Shown here: positions 1 to 8,797 of the stretch, piece by piece | How the letters are laid out: each line of letters begins with the position of its first letter | Position numbering within the stretch: the first letter of the stretch is position 1 | DNA from: Actinoplanes campanulatus | Lineage (GTDB): Bacteria > Actinomycetota > Actinomycetes > Mycobacteriales > Micromonosporaceae | Assembly: GCF_014647795.1 (NCBI RefSeq) | Contig: NZ_BMPW01000018.1 | Location: 171,343-235,342 of the forward strand | DNA length: 64,000 nt | Direction of reading: 5' to 3' | Program-made: the position numbers and the translations under genes | Notes under the pieces: model-generated | The model's database searches: none | Seen by the model: the letters and a program-made list of their open reading frames with translations, nothing else | What the model was told of the DNA's origin: nothing

Positions 1-2432
1 GTGGGCACGCTCTGGTTTACCCGGCCCGCCGGGTCGACGGCCCACGGCAGGTCACCGAGCATGTCGTGCCGGCCCTGGTTGCTGAACGTCAGCCGCGGCT
101 GCGGCTCGACCGCCACCTCGGCCGGGTACGGGTCCGGCATGCCGGGCGCACCGGTCAGCATGATCTTGCCCTCGCGCAGCAGCATCATGGTCAGGATCCG
201 GCCGGTGGCCAGCTCCGCCTTCAGCGTCGTGTGGATCGCCATCGGGTCGGTGAGGCTGGCCGGCGTCAGGAACGGGCCCATGCAGAAGTTGCTGTCGATG
301 CTGACGCCCTTGTCCACGTACCGGCGGGCGTCGGCGAGGAACGTGCCGCCCCGCAGGTCCGGCTTGAGGCCCAGCTCGATCAGCGCCGCGGTGAACGCCG
401 CGAACGTGATCGCCGAGGTGGTGACGCCGGGAGCGTGCTGGTCACGCCAGGTCCGCATCTGGCCGAGCACCTGGGCCGAGCGCGCGGTCCGCACGGTGAG
501 GGCGGCCTGCCACGGACGGGTCGGGCCCTCCTCGATGTGCGGCGGGCGGGCGAAGCTCAGGCCCTCCTTCCAGCGGCCCGGCTTCAGGCCGAACTGCTTC
601 CACCAGGCCTTCGGCAGCGCCGTCTTGTGCCGCTTCGACGGCGCGATCCGGGCCGCCCGCTGCTCGTACGCCGCCTGGACGATCTCGTGGACCAGCGTGT
701 TGACCGGGCCGGCGTCGCCGTACGCGTGCGACACCTTCAGCGCGAAGTAGCCGCCGCCGACGAGGATCCGCACCGGGTGGTGGGCCCGCTGCTCGGACTG
801 GAGCCGGCGGGTCATGTCGTCGAAGTCCACCGGGCCGGGGCCGAGGTCGGTCACCGCGTCCTCGACGTACCTGGCGAACGAGGCGCCGTCCATGTGCTGC
901 CAGTTGGCGCCGGAACGGTCCAGCCGGGAGACGGCCCGGTGCGTCGGATCGGCGGTGTGCAGGCCGATCAGCGCGTCGCGCACCCGCTCGGCGTCGACCC
1001 CGGTGAGCGGGCCGACGGTGCGGATGTACTCCAGCGGCAGCCATGCGCGCTCGCGCAGGGTGAGGCTGGTGGTGGACATGACGTTAACTCCCTCTGCTAC
1101 CGCGGACATGTCGACGACCGGGGCGAAGACGACCTTCAGCACGGTCGGGGCGACCAGTACCGTCTCGATCGCCATCACGATCGCCACGGCGGTGACCAGA
1201 TCGTTCAGGTCACCGTGGGTGCCGGCCCACCAGGCGGCTAGCAACTCGGCCACGCCGGCGAAGACCGAGAAGATCCCCGCGCCGCGCAGCTTGCCCTGCA
1301 CGCGGGAGATGGCCAGGAAGAAGTGGTGGAAGACGAACGGGACGTAGGTCAGGGTCAGGATGGCCAGGGTGTCGCCGGCGGTCCTCGCGTACTCCGCGCC
1401 GAACAGCCCCATGATCGTGTCGGACAGGAACAGCACCACGAGCGACGCCGGGAACCCGGCGCCCAGGCAGATCAGCAGGCCCACCCGGACCTTGCCGCGC
1501 AGCGCGCTCTTGTCGCCGGCGGTCACCGCGAACAGCGTGAGCGCCACGTTGCCCGGCACCATGGCCATGAAGGACAGCACCATGAACGCGGTGTAGAAGG
1601 CCGCGTTCGCCTCCGCGGACAGGGTCGCCGTGACGATCAGCGGCAGCGCGGCCCGGGGCAGGTAGGTGGCCAGGTTGAGCAGGTTGTGGTCGAAGGTCGC
1701 CCGGCCGCGCCCGCGCATCAGCGACGGCCGCGGGTGCAGCGAGTCGATCATGCCGCGCCGGTTCAGCACCCGGAACAGGATGGCGGTCGACGCCACGATG
1801 CCGGCGACCCAGGTGAGCAGCAGCACGGTGCCGGTCAGAGCCAGCCCGGGGATCACCGCGACCACGCCGAGCAGCACCAGCTTGAGCAGTGAGAACCAGG
1901 CGTTGCGCATCAGCTGGAGCGGGCCCTGCAACAGGCCGACCATGGCCTCGTCGAGGACGAGCGTCATGGCGTTCAGCGCGATGCCGACGACCAGCAGGAA
2001 GGAGCCGACGGTGCCGCCCAGCGCCTCCTGGAGGCTGGGGATCCACAGGGTGGCCACCAGCACGTAGAGCAGGCCGCCGACGGTCGCCGCCGAGCCGGCG
2101 GTGAGCAGGCAGGTCGAGATCAGGTCCCACTTGCCGCGGGCGATGGTGGGCAGTTCGGAGATGAGCATGGTGCCCATGCCGAACATGCCGATGGTGCCGA
2201 TCAGCGTCATCGCCGAGACCGCGGCGGAGGCCTGGCCGACCGCCGCCTGCGGGGCCACGTGAGCCGCCACCCACCAGTAGGCGAAGCCGAACACCGAGGT
2301 GATGAGCGTGGTCGCCATGAGCGAGCCGGCGTTCAGGAACAGGTCGACGTGACCCTTGAGCGCCGCGAAGATGCCGCCCCTGCCCGTCGCCTCCGGCCCG
2401 GTGTGCTGCGGTGCGGCGTCGGTTGCCGTCAC
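1..2432 (-). CDS. Flippase-condensation domain fusion protein (3' end outside window)
   Basis: One open frame runs from the GTG at 2432 through the window edge (about 810 residues seen). Residues about 25-445 are a chain of hydrophobic helices resembling MATE/Wzx-type polysaccharide or lipid flippases. From residue 452 the protein becomes soluble and resembles the CoA-dependent acyltransferase/NRPS condensation superfamily, with the catalytic HxxxD motif visible as HAYGD. A G-rich ribosome site lies 8-9 nt before the GTG. An internal ATG at 1079 has its own GAGGGAG site 8 nt upstream, so the acyltransferase may also be made separately. No stop codon separates the halves. Inference: one polypeptide acylates and moves a lipid-linked or secondary-metabolite intermediate across the membrane. 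The substrate is unknown. Reading the two halves as separate adjacent genes would require a sequencing frameshift. Confidence 0.75.
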   Translation of the reverse strand, partial: MTATDAAPQHTGPEATGRGGIFAALKGHVDLFLNAGSLMATTLITSVFGFAYWWVAAHVAPQAAVGQASAAVSAMTLIGTIGMFGMGTMLISELPTIARGKWDLISTCLLTAGSAATVGGLLYVLVATLWIPSLQEALGGTVGSFLLVVGIALNAMTLVLDEAMVGLLQGPLQLMRNAWFSLLKLVLLGVVAVIPGLALTGTVLLLTWVAGIVASTAILFRVLNRRGMIDSLHPRPSLMRGRGRATFDHNLLNLATYLPRAALPLIVTATLSAEANAAFYTAFMVLSFMAMVPGNVALTLFAVTAGDKSALRGKVRVGLLICLGAGFPASLVVLFLSDTIMGLFGAEYARTAGDTLAILTLTYVPFVFHHFFLAISRVQGKLRGAGIFSVFAGVAELLAAWWAGTHGDLNDLVTAVAIVMAIETVLVAPTVLKVVFAPVVDMSAVAEGVNVMSTTSLTLRERAWLPLEYIRTVGPLTGVDAERVRDALIGLHTADPTHRAVSRLDRSGANWQHMDGASFARYVEDAVTDLGPGPVDFDDMTRRLQSEQRAHHPVRILVGGGYFALKVSHAYGDAGPVNTLVHEIVQAAYEQRAARIAPSKRHKTALPKAWWKQFGLKPGRWKEGLSFARPPHIEEGPTRPWQAALTVRTARSAQVLGQMRTWRDQHAPGVTTSAITFAAFTAALIELGLKPDLRGGTFLADARRYVDKGVSIDSNFCMGPFLTPASLTDPMAIHTTLKAELATGRILTMMLLREGKIMLTGAPGMPDPYPAEVAVEPQPRLTFSNQGRHDMLGDLPWAVDPAGRVNQSVP

Positions 2433-2678
2433 TCTGATATCCCCCCAAAGATCGACGCAGTCAGAAAACTAGTAACTCGCCGTATTTGTGGGCTAGGGCG
2501 GGACGCCCGAGCTTCGGCGACCGTCCGGTGTGGTAACCGGCCGTATCGGTGGTTGACAGGACCCTTTAGGTGGAATGACCACACCATATTGGGGGTCTTC
2601 ACCGCGTGAATCAGCGCCGAATCAGACCGCGCGGCAGACTGTGATTTTCATCTCTGTAACTCTGAGTAACTGCGCAGA

Positions 2679-3824
2679 TCACAGCCAACCGGACTTCTTG
2701 AGGCGGTGGTAGACGCCCCCGCCGATCAGCAGCATGGCCGCGATCGAGACGTAGAAGCCGTACGCCGCCCCGGTGCCCGGCATGACGTCGAAGTTCATCC
2801 CGAAGACGCCGGCGATCACGGTCGGCACCGCGGCGATCGCGGCCCACGCGGCGATCTTGCGCATGTCGTGGTTCTGGTCGACCGACACCTGGGCCAGCCT
2901 TGCCTGGAGGATCGAGTTCACCAGGTCGTCGAAGCCGCCGACCCGGTCCGCGGCCCGCGCCAGCCGCCCCCGCACGTCCTCCAGGTAGGGCCGCAGCCCG
3001 GCCGGCAGAACGCGCGAGTCGAGCAGCCGGGTCAGCGGCTCGGCCAGCGGCAGCACCGCCCGCTTGAATTCCACCATCTCCCGTTTCAGCTGGTAGATGT
3101 GGGCGAACTCGCCGGTGCGCTCGGACGCGAAGGTCTCCTCCTCGATGCGTTCCAGATCCCGTTCGACGTGCTCGGCCACGTCCAGGTAGCTGTCCACCAT
3201 CCGGCTGCCCACCGCGTACGCCACCGACCACGGGCCCTGCCGCAGCACCTCGGGGCGGGCTTCCAGCTCCTTGCGCACCGCCCAGAGCGGGCCCACCGGG
3301 CCGTGCCGCACCGTGATCGCGAACCACGGGCCGATCAGGACGGTGACGTCCCCGGTCTCCACCACCTCGGACGTGGCGGTGAGGCGGTCGTGCTCGACGT
3401 ACCGCGCGGTGCGCAGCACCAGCCGGGTCACGTCGCCCAGGGTCTGCACGCCGGGCCGGTGCCCGCCCGCGACGGCCTGCTCGACCAGCAGCTCGTGCAG
3501 CCCGAACACCTCGGCCACCGGTCGCATCGTGGCCAGGTCCGGTTCGTGCAGGCCGAGCCAGAGGAAGGTGCCACGGCGGCGCCGGGCCTGCCGGGCCGCC
3601 TCCGGATAGGAGACCGGCGCCGAACCGCCGCGCCGCAGGCCGTTCGCGTAGAGCGCGCAGTCCACCACCGCGTCCGGGTTGCCGCCGCGGGGGACCGGGC
3701 CGGACACCGGAACCGGCCGGGTGATGCCGCTCAGCAGCCGGCCGATCGCGTGCGGCAGGTCACCGAGGCGGGGCGGGCGCACCAGGCGCCGTCGTTCGGC
3801 TGAGTCGTCACTCCGACCGAGCAT
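2679..3824 (-). CDS. corA: CorA family divalent metal ion transporter
   Basis: The protein of about 381 residues ends with two transmembrane helices. The first is preceded by the GMN signature (GMNFD) that forms the CorA selectivity filter, and the tail after the second helix is short and basic (KKSGWL). The long N-terminal part is the cytoplasmic alpha/beta and coiled-coil domain. CorA channels carry Mg2+ (or Co2+/Ni2+) as pentamers. The start at 3824 is chosen because an AAGG site precedes it and the upstream codons to 3887 do not look conserved. The gene follows the ABC exporter genes on the same strand with a gap of about 65 bp, so co-transcription is possible. Family assignment is firm and ion preference is not. 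Confidence 0.9.
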   Translation of the reverse strand: MLGRSDDSAERRRLVRPPRLGDLPHAIGRLLSGITRPVPVSGPVPRGGNPDAVVDCALYANGLRRGGSAPVSYPEAARQARRRRGTFLWLGLHEPDLATMRPVAEVFGLHELLVEQAVAGGHRPGVQTLGDVTRLVLRTARYVEHDRLTATSEVVETGDVTVLIGPWFAITVRHGPVGPLWAVRKELEARPEVLRQGPWSVAYAVGSRMVDSYLDVAEHVERDLERIEEETFASERTGEFAHIYQLKREMVEFKRAVLPLAEPLTRLLDSRVLPAGLRPYLEDVRGRLARAADRVGGFDDLVNSILQARLAQVSVDQNHDMRKIAAWAAIAAVPTVIAGVFGMNFDVMPGTGAAYGFYVSIAAMLLIGGGVYHRLKKSGWL

Positions 3825-3890
3825 CGGCCCGCCACCTTCCCGCACGCATTCGGTTGCGAGGGAAAGGTAGCGGGCCGGGGGAAGCACGGC

Positions 3891-4640
3891 TCAGTCGGAG
3901 CGCCGCATGGCACGGACCCCGGCGGCCAGGCCGAGCAGCCCGACCAGTACGGCCGCGACCAGTCCCTCGAGCGTGCCGCGGGCCAGCACCTCGCCGTTGA
4001 ACAGCGCCCGTTCGGCGTCCACCACGTACGTCATGGGATTGATCCTGGAAAGCGCCTGGAGCCAGCCCGGCCCGTTCTCGATCGGGAGCAGCACGCCGGC
4101 CAGCAGGAGCAGCGGGAACAGCAGGGTCTGCTGGACCGTCCAGAACATCCACTCCTTGTTCTTGGAGGCCAGCGCCAGCGTGTACGACAGCGCGCCCAGC
4201 CCGATGCAGAACCCGGCCAGGATGACCAGCCCGAGCAGCGCCCCGGCGAGGTGCAGCTCGAAGCCGAACGGGATGCAGACGGCCACGATGAGGGCGGCCT
4301 GCGCGATCATCGGCACGATCTCCTTCAGCGCCCGCCCGATCAGCAGCGCGGGCCGCCGCAGCGGGGTGACCAGCATCCGCTCGTGCGAGCCGGTCTGCAT
4401 CTCGTAGAGCAGGTTGGAGCCGGTCATCGACGAGCCGAAGAGGCAGGACATCACGATGATCCCGGGCACGAACCACTGCAACGGGGAGCCGCCGTCCGGT
4501 GAATCGGGCAGCAGCGGCGCGAACAGGCCCAGGAAGAACAGCGGCTGGATCATCGAGAAGATCACGGTGAACGGGTCGCGGAGGACCGGCCGCAGCTCCC
4601 GGCTGAAGACCACCCGGGTGTCGGTGACGAGCGATGTCAT
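3891..4640 (-). CDS. ABC-2 type exporter permease (DrrB-like)
   Basis: This 249-residue integral membrane protein has about six hydrophobic segments and the N-terminal pattern of DrrB-type permeases (SRELRPVLRDPFTVIFSMIQP). ABC-2 permeases pair with a soluble ATPase to export drugs, lipids or polymers. The ATPase gene ends only 2 bp upstream at 4643, so the two are an operon and very probably one transporter. The start ATG at 4640 immediately follows the ATPase stop, consistent with translational coupling. The substrate cannot be read from sequence. The neighbouring WYL regulator suggests inducible expression. Confidence 0.9.
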   Translation of the reverse strand: MTSLVTDTRVVFSRELRPVLRDPFTVIFSMIQPLFFLGLFAPLLPDSPDGGSPLQWFVPGIIVMSCLFGSSMTGSNLLYEMQTGSHERMLVTPLRRPALLIGRALKEIVPMIAQAALIVAVCIPFGFELHLAGALLGLVILAGFCIGLGALSYTLALASKNKEWMFWTVQQTLLFPLLLLAGVLLPIENGPGWLQALSRINPMTYVVDAERALFNGEVLARGTLEGLVAAVLVGLLGLAAGVRAMRRSD

Positions 4641-4642
4641 GA

Positions 4643-5575
4643 TCAGGCCTCCACGAGTTCGGATTCCGGCGCGCTGGCGTCCTCGCGCAGGCTGCGACCG
4701 GTCAGGGTGAGGAAGACGTCGTCCAGGGTCGGGCGGACGACCTCGATCGAGTCCGGCCCGAGGGCGGCCAGGCGGGCGGCGAGCCGGGGTCCGTCGTCGC
4801 TGGTGATCCGCACCTGGGCGCCGCGCTGTTCGCCACCGGAGGCGCGCGCCGCCTCGGCCGCCCCGTCGGGGCCGGCGAAGCCCAGGATCACCCGGTCGCC
4901 GACGTGCTTCGCCTTGAGCTGCCGGGGCGTGTCGTCGGCGATGATCCGGCCGTGGTCGATCACGATCACCCGCTCCGCCATCGAGTCGGCCTCGTCGAGG
5001 TAGTGCGTGGTGAGCACGATGGTGGTCCCGTGCTCGGCGCGCAGCCGCAGGATGTGCTCCTGGAGGTTGGCCCGGTTCTGCGGGTCCAGCCCGGTCGACG
5101 GTTCGTCGAGGAAGAGCAGCTCGGGCGCGTGGATGAGGCCCATCGCGATGTCCAGCCGGCGCCGCTGGCCGCCGGAGAGGGTGGAGACGGTCCGGTTCGC
5201 CACCTCGGCGAGGCCGAGCGACTCGATCAGCTCGTCGGCGCGGGTCCGGGCGGCGCGGACTCCCATGCCGTACGCCCGGCCCTGGCTGATCAGCTCGTCC
5301 CGGCCGCGCTGGCTGTGCCCGGCGCCGTTGCCCTGGCCGATGTAGCCGATCCGGAGCCGCACCTCACGCTGGTGGCGGACCACGTCGAAGCCGGCGACCT
5401 CGGCGCTGCCGCTGGTCGGGGGGATGAGGGTGGTCAGCATCCGCAGGGTGGTCGACTTGCCGGCCCCGTTCGGCCCGAGTATCGCGACCAGCTCGCCCCG
5501 CGCCACCGTCAGATTGATGCCGTCGACCGCGCGGACGTCCTTGAAGTGCTTCGTCAGCTCTCGCGTCTCGATCAT
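4643..5575 (-). CDS. ABC exporter ATP-binding protein (DrrA-like)
   Basis: The ATPase has 310 residues. Walker A is GPNGAGKST, the signature is LSGGQRRRLDIA, Walker B is LLFLDEPSTGLDP, and a switch His lies in TTHYLDEAD. The C-terminal extension after the nucleotide-binding domain is typical of DrrA. The start MIETRELTKHF at 5575 is preferred over the in-frame ATG at 5638 because it matches the family N terminus, although GGAGG sits only 1 nt before it. The gene is divergent from the WYL regulator at 5637 with 61 bp between them, containing an inverted repeat. It powers the permease encoded immediately downstream. Confidence 0.92.
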   Translation of the reverse strand: MIETRELTKHFKDVRAVDGINLTVARGELVAILGPNGAGKSTTLRMLTTLIPPTSGSAEVAGFDVVRHQREVRLRIGYIGQGNGAGHSQRGRDELISQGRAYGMGVRAARTRADELIESLGLAEVANRTVSTLSGGQRRRLDIAMGLIHAPELLFLDEPSTGLDPQNRANLQEHILRLRAEHGTTIVLTTHYLDEADSMAERVIVIDHGRIIADDTPRQLKAKHVGDRVILGFAGPDGAAEAARASGGEQRGAQVRITSDDGPRLAARLAALGPDSIEVVRPTLDDVFLTLTGRSLREDASAPESELVEA

Positions 5576-5594
5576 TCCTCCACGGTAGGGTTCG

Positions 5595-5617
5595 TTGCGG
5601 CCACTTTCTGACCGCAA
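5595..5617. promoter_or_regulatory. Inverted repeat in the divergent ABC exporter/WYL intergenic region
   Basis: TTGCGG and CCGCAA form a perfect 6-bp inverted repeat separated by 11 bp. It lies in the 61-bp gap between the exporter ATPase start (5575) and the regulator start (5637). Position and symmetry suggest an operator for the WYL-domain regulator controlling both directions. The arms are short, so chance occurrence is possible. Confidence 0.4.
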
Positions 5618-5636
5618 TCCGATGGAGTCTGGTGCC

Positions 5637-6590
5637 ATGGCGAATACGAGTGCACGGATGCTGCGGCTCCTGTCGCTGTTGCAGACACATCGCTACTGGC
5701 CCGGCTCGGAACTCGCCGAGCGGCTCGAGGTCAGCGCCCGCACGCTGCGCCGGGACGTCGACCGGCTGCGCGAGCTGGGCTATCCGGTGGACGCCTCGCG
5801 CGGGGTGGCCGGGGGCTACCAGTTGCAGGCCGGCGCGGCCATGCCGCCGCTGCTGCTCGACGACGAGGAGGCGGTCGCCATCGCGGTCGGGCTGCGCAGC
5901 GCCGCCGCCGGCTCGGTTGCCGGTTTCGAGGAGACCTCGGTCCGCGCGCTCGCCAAGGTGATCCAGCTGCTCCCGCCCCGGCTCAGGCGCCGGATCGACG
6001 CCCTCCAGGCGGTCACCGCGCCGGGCGTGTTCGGTGGCGGTCCGGTCCTCGACGCCTTCACCCTGACCACGTGCGCGATGGCCTGCCGGGGTGAGGAGCG
6101 GCTGCGGTTCGACTACACCCCGCGGCAGGGCGAGACCGCCCGCCGCCACGTCGAGCCGCACCGTCTCGTCTCGCTGGGCCGGCGGTGGTATCTGATCGCC
6201 TGGGACCTGGACCGTGGCGACTGGCGCAGTTTCCGCCTGGACCGGCTGACCGCCCCGCAGCCGACCGGCGCCCGGTTCCGTCCCCGCGAGCTGCCCGGCG
6301 GCGACCCGGTGCGGTGGCTGCGCTCCCGGATGCGGACCATCCCGAACCGGTACGCGGTGTCGGTCGTGGTGCGGACCGACGTGGCCACGATCCGCGGTTT
6401 CGTCGGCAACTGGGGCGAGGTGGAAGAACTGCCGGAGGGTGGCTGCCGGTTGCGGATGAACATCGACGACCTGGGCTGGCCGGTCATGGTGCTCGGGGTG
6501 CTGAACGCGCCCTTCACTGTGGAATCCCCGGACGAGCTGCGGGAACAGGTGCGCCGGGCGGGCGAGACGCTGCTGCGCGGCGCGGCCTAG
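5637..6590 (+). CDS. HTH-WYL domain transcriptional regulator (YafY/DeoR-like)
   Basis: The protein has 317 residues. Residues about 1-60 form a DeoR-type winged helix (LAERLEVSARTLRRDVDRLRELGYPV), followed by the WYL domain (RRWYLIAWDLDRGDWRSFRLDRL) and a C-terminal WCX-like segment. WYL domains bind small ligands or nucleic acid and switch DNA binding. The start ATG at 5637 has a GGAG site 9 nt upstream. It is divergently placed to a DrrAB-type exporter and is the likely regulator of that pair. A strong hairpin follows the stop. Confidence 0.9.
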   Translation: MANTSARMLRLLSLLQTHRYWPGSELAERLEVSARTLRRDVDRLRELGYPVDASRGVAGGYQLQAGAAMPPLLLDDEEAVAIAVGLRSAAAGSVAGFEETSVRALAKVIQLLPPRLRRRIDALQAVTAPGVFGGGPVLDAFTLTTCAMACRGEERLRFDYTPRQGETARRHVEPHRLVSLGRRWYLIAWDLDRGDWRSFRLDRLTAPQPTGARFRPRELPGGDPVRWLRSRMRTIPNRYAVSVVVRTDVATIRGFVGNWGEVEELPEGGCRLRMNIDDLGWPVMVLGVLNAPFTVESPDELREQVRRAGETLLRGAA

Positions 6591-6601
6591 GCGACTTTGG
6601 A

Positions 6602-6630
6602 CGGACCGGCGCCCCCGTGGCGCCGGTCCG
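6602..6630 (+). terminator. Intrinsic hairpin terminator after the WYL regulator
   Basis: A perfect 12-bp stem (CGGACCGGCGCC and its complement) with a 5-nt loop starts 12 bp after the stop codon at 6590. It has no long T tract, as is common in actinomycetes. It also lies 3' of the convergent gene ending at 6709. Confidence 0.7.
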
Positions 6631-6708
6631 CAATGAAGAAAATACCGACGGGGTACGACAAGATCCCGTCACGTTTAACCATGCGCTTATATAAATCTCG
6701 ATGAAAAT

Positions 6709-7686
6709 CTAACCGGCGCGGCGGACCGACTCGGCGATCTCGAGCGCCTGCTTCGCGGTGAACGACCGGGGCGTCTGGATCCGGACGATCGAGCGGTCCG
6801 CGAGCCGCGCCTGCACCATCCAGAACTCCTCGGCCTGGAAGAGGTCGGCGGGCCGGCCCTGGACCGTCACCCTCGTCTGATTCTGGAGGCCCTGCACCTC
6901 CTCGTCCCGGAAGATCAGCCCTGACGCCGGCGTCCACTGCACGTGGAAGTCGATCTCCGGACGGGCCGGATCGCGGTACATCAGGATGCTCTCGTCCTTG
7001 AAGGCGGCCAGCTCCCAGCCGTCCGGGATGAGTCCCACGGTGACCTCGAAACGCAGCCGCTGCGGCTTGTCCTCGACCCTTTGGGCCAGCTCGATCAGCG
7101 CCTCGTCGGTGCCGTACCGGCCCTGACCGGTCAGGCGCAGCCACTCGCCGGGCCGGTGCTCCCAGACCAGGACCCGCGGCAGACCGTTGCCGTCGATCGA
7201 CGACCCGGTGGGCTCGATGACCCGCCCCGGGCGGTCGCCCACCTCGACGTCGTGCTCGCCGATCCCCAGGAACCTCTTGTCGAAGTCCTTCTCGGTGCCG
7301 GTCAGGTAGACGTCGCTGCCGTCGTCGGCCAGGTAGACCGCGATCACCGGGTCGCCGGGGTTGGCGGTGAAGCTCGCCTCGCCGAGACCGGGCAGCGTGT
7401 ACGGGAACTCCGGGACGCGCGCCGCCACCAGCCGGATCGGCCCGGCCGCGGTCGTCGTCGCCGTGGGGGCCGGGTCCGGTGGGTATCCCAGGCGGGGCAG
7501 TGTGACCCCGGCGACCGCCACGGCCATCGCCAGACCGAGCCCGGCCAGCGCCACGCGCCGGGAGAGAAAGCGGCGAGGCTGGGGAGAGTTCTCGGCGAGC
7601 AGCCGGGCGCGGGCCGCGTTCAGCACGGCGTCCGAGGGCGGGGCGGCGTCCGGGCCGTACGCGTCGAGCAGTTCGATGTCGTTCAC
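6709..7686 (-). CDS. Membrane protein coupled to an ECF sigma factor (putative anti-sigma factor, CU044_5270-like)
   Basis: The protein has 325 residues. A short cytoplasmic N terminus (MNDIELLDAYGPDAAPPSDAV) is followed by one transmembrane helix at about residues 45-65 and a long extracytoplasmic domain. Its GTG start overlaps the TGA stop of the sigma gene (GTGA), so the two are translationally coupled. The layout matches anti-sigma partners found downstream of ECF sigma genes in actinobacteria. The N-terminal zinc-binding HxxxCxxC motif of ZAS anti-sigma factors is not present. The anti-sigma role is therefore inferred from gene order and topology. Confidence 0.75.
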   Translation of the reverse strand: MNDIELLDAYGPDAAPPSDAVLNAARARLLAENSPQPRRFLSRRVALAGLGLAMAVAVAGVTLPRLGYPPDPAPTATTTAAGPIRLVAARVPEFPYTLPGLGEASFTANPGDPVIAVYLADDGSDVYLTGTEKDFDKRFLGIGEHDVEVGDRPGRVIEPTGSSIDGNGLPRVLVWEHRPGEWLRLTGQGRYGTDEALIELAQRVEDKPQRLRFEVTVGLIPDGWELAAFKDESILMYRDPARPEIDFHVQWTPASGLIFRDEEVQGLQNQTRVTVQGRPADLFQAEEFWMVQARLADRSIVRIQTPRSFTAKQALEIAESVRRAG

Positions 7687-8234
7687 TTGTCCACCTCCAG
7701 AGGCGCGAGGACGGCACGGGTCACCTTGCGGGCCCGGTTGATGCGGGAGCGGACGGTGCCGACCGGGATGTCCAGGGCGGCCGCGATCTCGGCGTACGAG
7801 AGCTGGGCATAGGCGAGCAGCAACAGCGCGTCGCGGTCCCGGGCCTTGAGTCTCGCCAGGGCCGCGGCGAGGTCGGCGCGCAGCGCCACGGCGTCCACCC
7901 GGTCGTCGGCGGAGTCGTCGGTGTGCGGGCGCGGCTGCTCCCCGGCGGCCCGGGCCAGCGCCCGGTAGTGCCGTTCCTCCTGCCGGACGTGCCGGTGCAG
8001 CACGTTGGTGGCGATGCCGAAGAGCCAGGCGCGAACCTCCAGCCCGACCGGCTGGTAGGACTCGCGCCGGCGGAAGGCGATCAGGAACGTCTCGGCGAGC
8101 AGGTCGTCCGCGGGCGCCCCGATCCGGCGGGCGAGATAGCGGTGGATCGCCACCGCGTGCCGGTCGAAGAGCGGCGCGAACTGTTCCGGCTCCCGCACCG
8201 ATTCCCGGATCAGCACGTCGTCGGTGATGTCCAT
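7683..8234 (-). CDS. ECF-type RNA polymerase sigma factor
   Basis: The sigma factor has 183 residues. Region 2 spans roughly 10-85 (FDRHAVAIHRYLARRIG, then AWLFGIATNVLHRH). Region 4 is at about 115-175, with the helix-turn-helix LSYAEIAAALDIPVGTVRSRINRAR. No sigma-3 region is present, as expected for the ECF class. The start is ATG 8234. A GTG four codons upstream (8246) is an alternative, and neither has a clear ribosome site. It is coupled by a 4-bp overlap to its membrane partner downstream. It probably directs a small extracytoplasmic-stress regulon. Which promoters it reads is not visible here. Confidence 0.9.
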   Translation of the reverse strand: MDITDDVLIRESVREPEQFAPLFDRHAVAIHRYLARRIGAPADDLLAETFLIAFRRRESYQPVGLEVRAWLFGIATNVLHRHVRQEERHYRALARAAGEQPRPHTDDSADDRVDAVALRADLAAALARLKARDRDALLLLAYAQLSYAEIAAALDIPVGTVRSRINRARKVTRAVLAPLEVDK

Positions 8235-8290
8235 CAGGTCGTTCACAACCAGTTGATGCCCGCAGCGCGGGATCGGGTTCACGGAATCTG

Positions 8291-8797
8291 TCAGATACCC
8301 CGGGAGAAGCGCCAGGACCAGGCGTTGTCGGCCTCGGTCGAGCCGTAGGTGCGGCGCCGCTCCACCGGACGGAAGCCGCGCGCCTCGTAGAACGGGATGC
8401 CGAGCTCGTTGCCCTCCAGCGCGGCCACCCACATCTCGGTGGCGCCCAGCTCCCGGATCTGGTCGGTGATCCGGTCCAGCAGCAGCGTGCCGAGGCCGCG
8501 ACCGCGCTCGTCCGGGTCCAGGTAGAGCACGAACAGCTCGCCCACGCCCGGCGCGGTGAGCCCGCCGCCGGCCGCGCCGACCACCCGGCCGTGCTCCTCG
8601 GCCACCTGGTAGCCGAGCCAGCCCGGGGGAGTCGCCGTGATCTCGCTGGTCACCCGTTCGGCGTTGTAGAACTCGGTGAGCATCCGCTCGATGAACTCCG
8701 GTGACAGCAGGTCCGGATAGGTGGTCCGGTAGCCCCGCGTACAGATGTCGCGGATCGCCGCCACGTCGGAGCCGGTCGCCGCCCGCACCTCAGCCAT
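8291..8797 (-). CDS. GNAT family N-acetyltransferase
   Basis: This 168-residue single GNAT domain has an acetyl-CoA pyrophosphate-binding motif A, LYLDPDERGRGLGTLLLD (the R/Q-x-x-G-x-G/A type), then a motif B ending FYEARGFRP. Such enzymes acetylate amines of small molecules or proteins with acetyl-CoA. The ATG lies inside the end of the preceding GNAT gene (8-bp overlap), so the two are translated together. The substrate is unknown. Confidence 0.9.
   Translation of the reverse strand: MAEVRAATGSDVAAIRDICTRGYRTTYPDLLSPEFIERMLTEFYNAERVTSEITATPPGWLGYQVAEEHGRVVGAAGGGLTAPGVGELFVLYLDPDERGRGLGTLLLDRITDQIRELGATEMWVAALEGNELGIPFYEARGFRPVERRRTYGSTEADNAWSWRFSRGI

Noticed and set aside
1-1241. Long plus-strand frames at the left edge and the minus-strand frame 1210-2448
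   Set aside because: The true frame is the continuous minus-strand frame through 2432-3. The others give low-complexity Arg/Gly/Ala sequence.
2650-2675. Two GTAACT direct repeats 11 bp apart, resembling a SARP binding site
   Set aside because: They lie at the 3' end of corA, more than 200 bp from the next start codon, and six-base repeats at this spacing are expected by chance.
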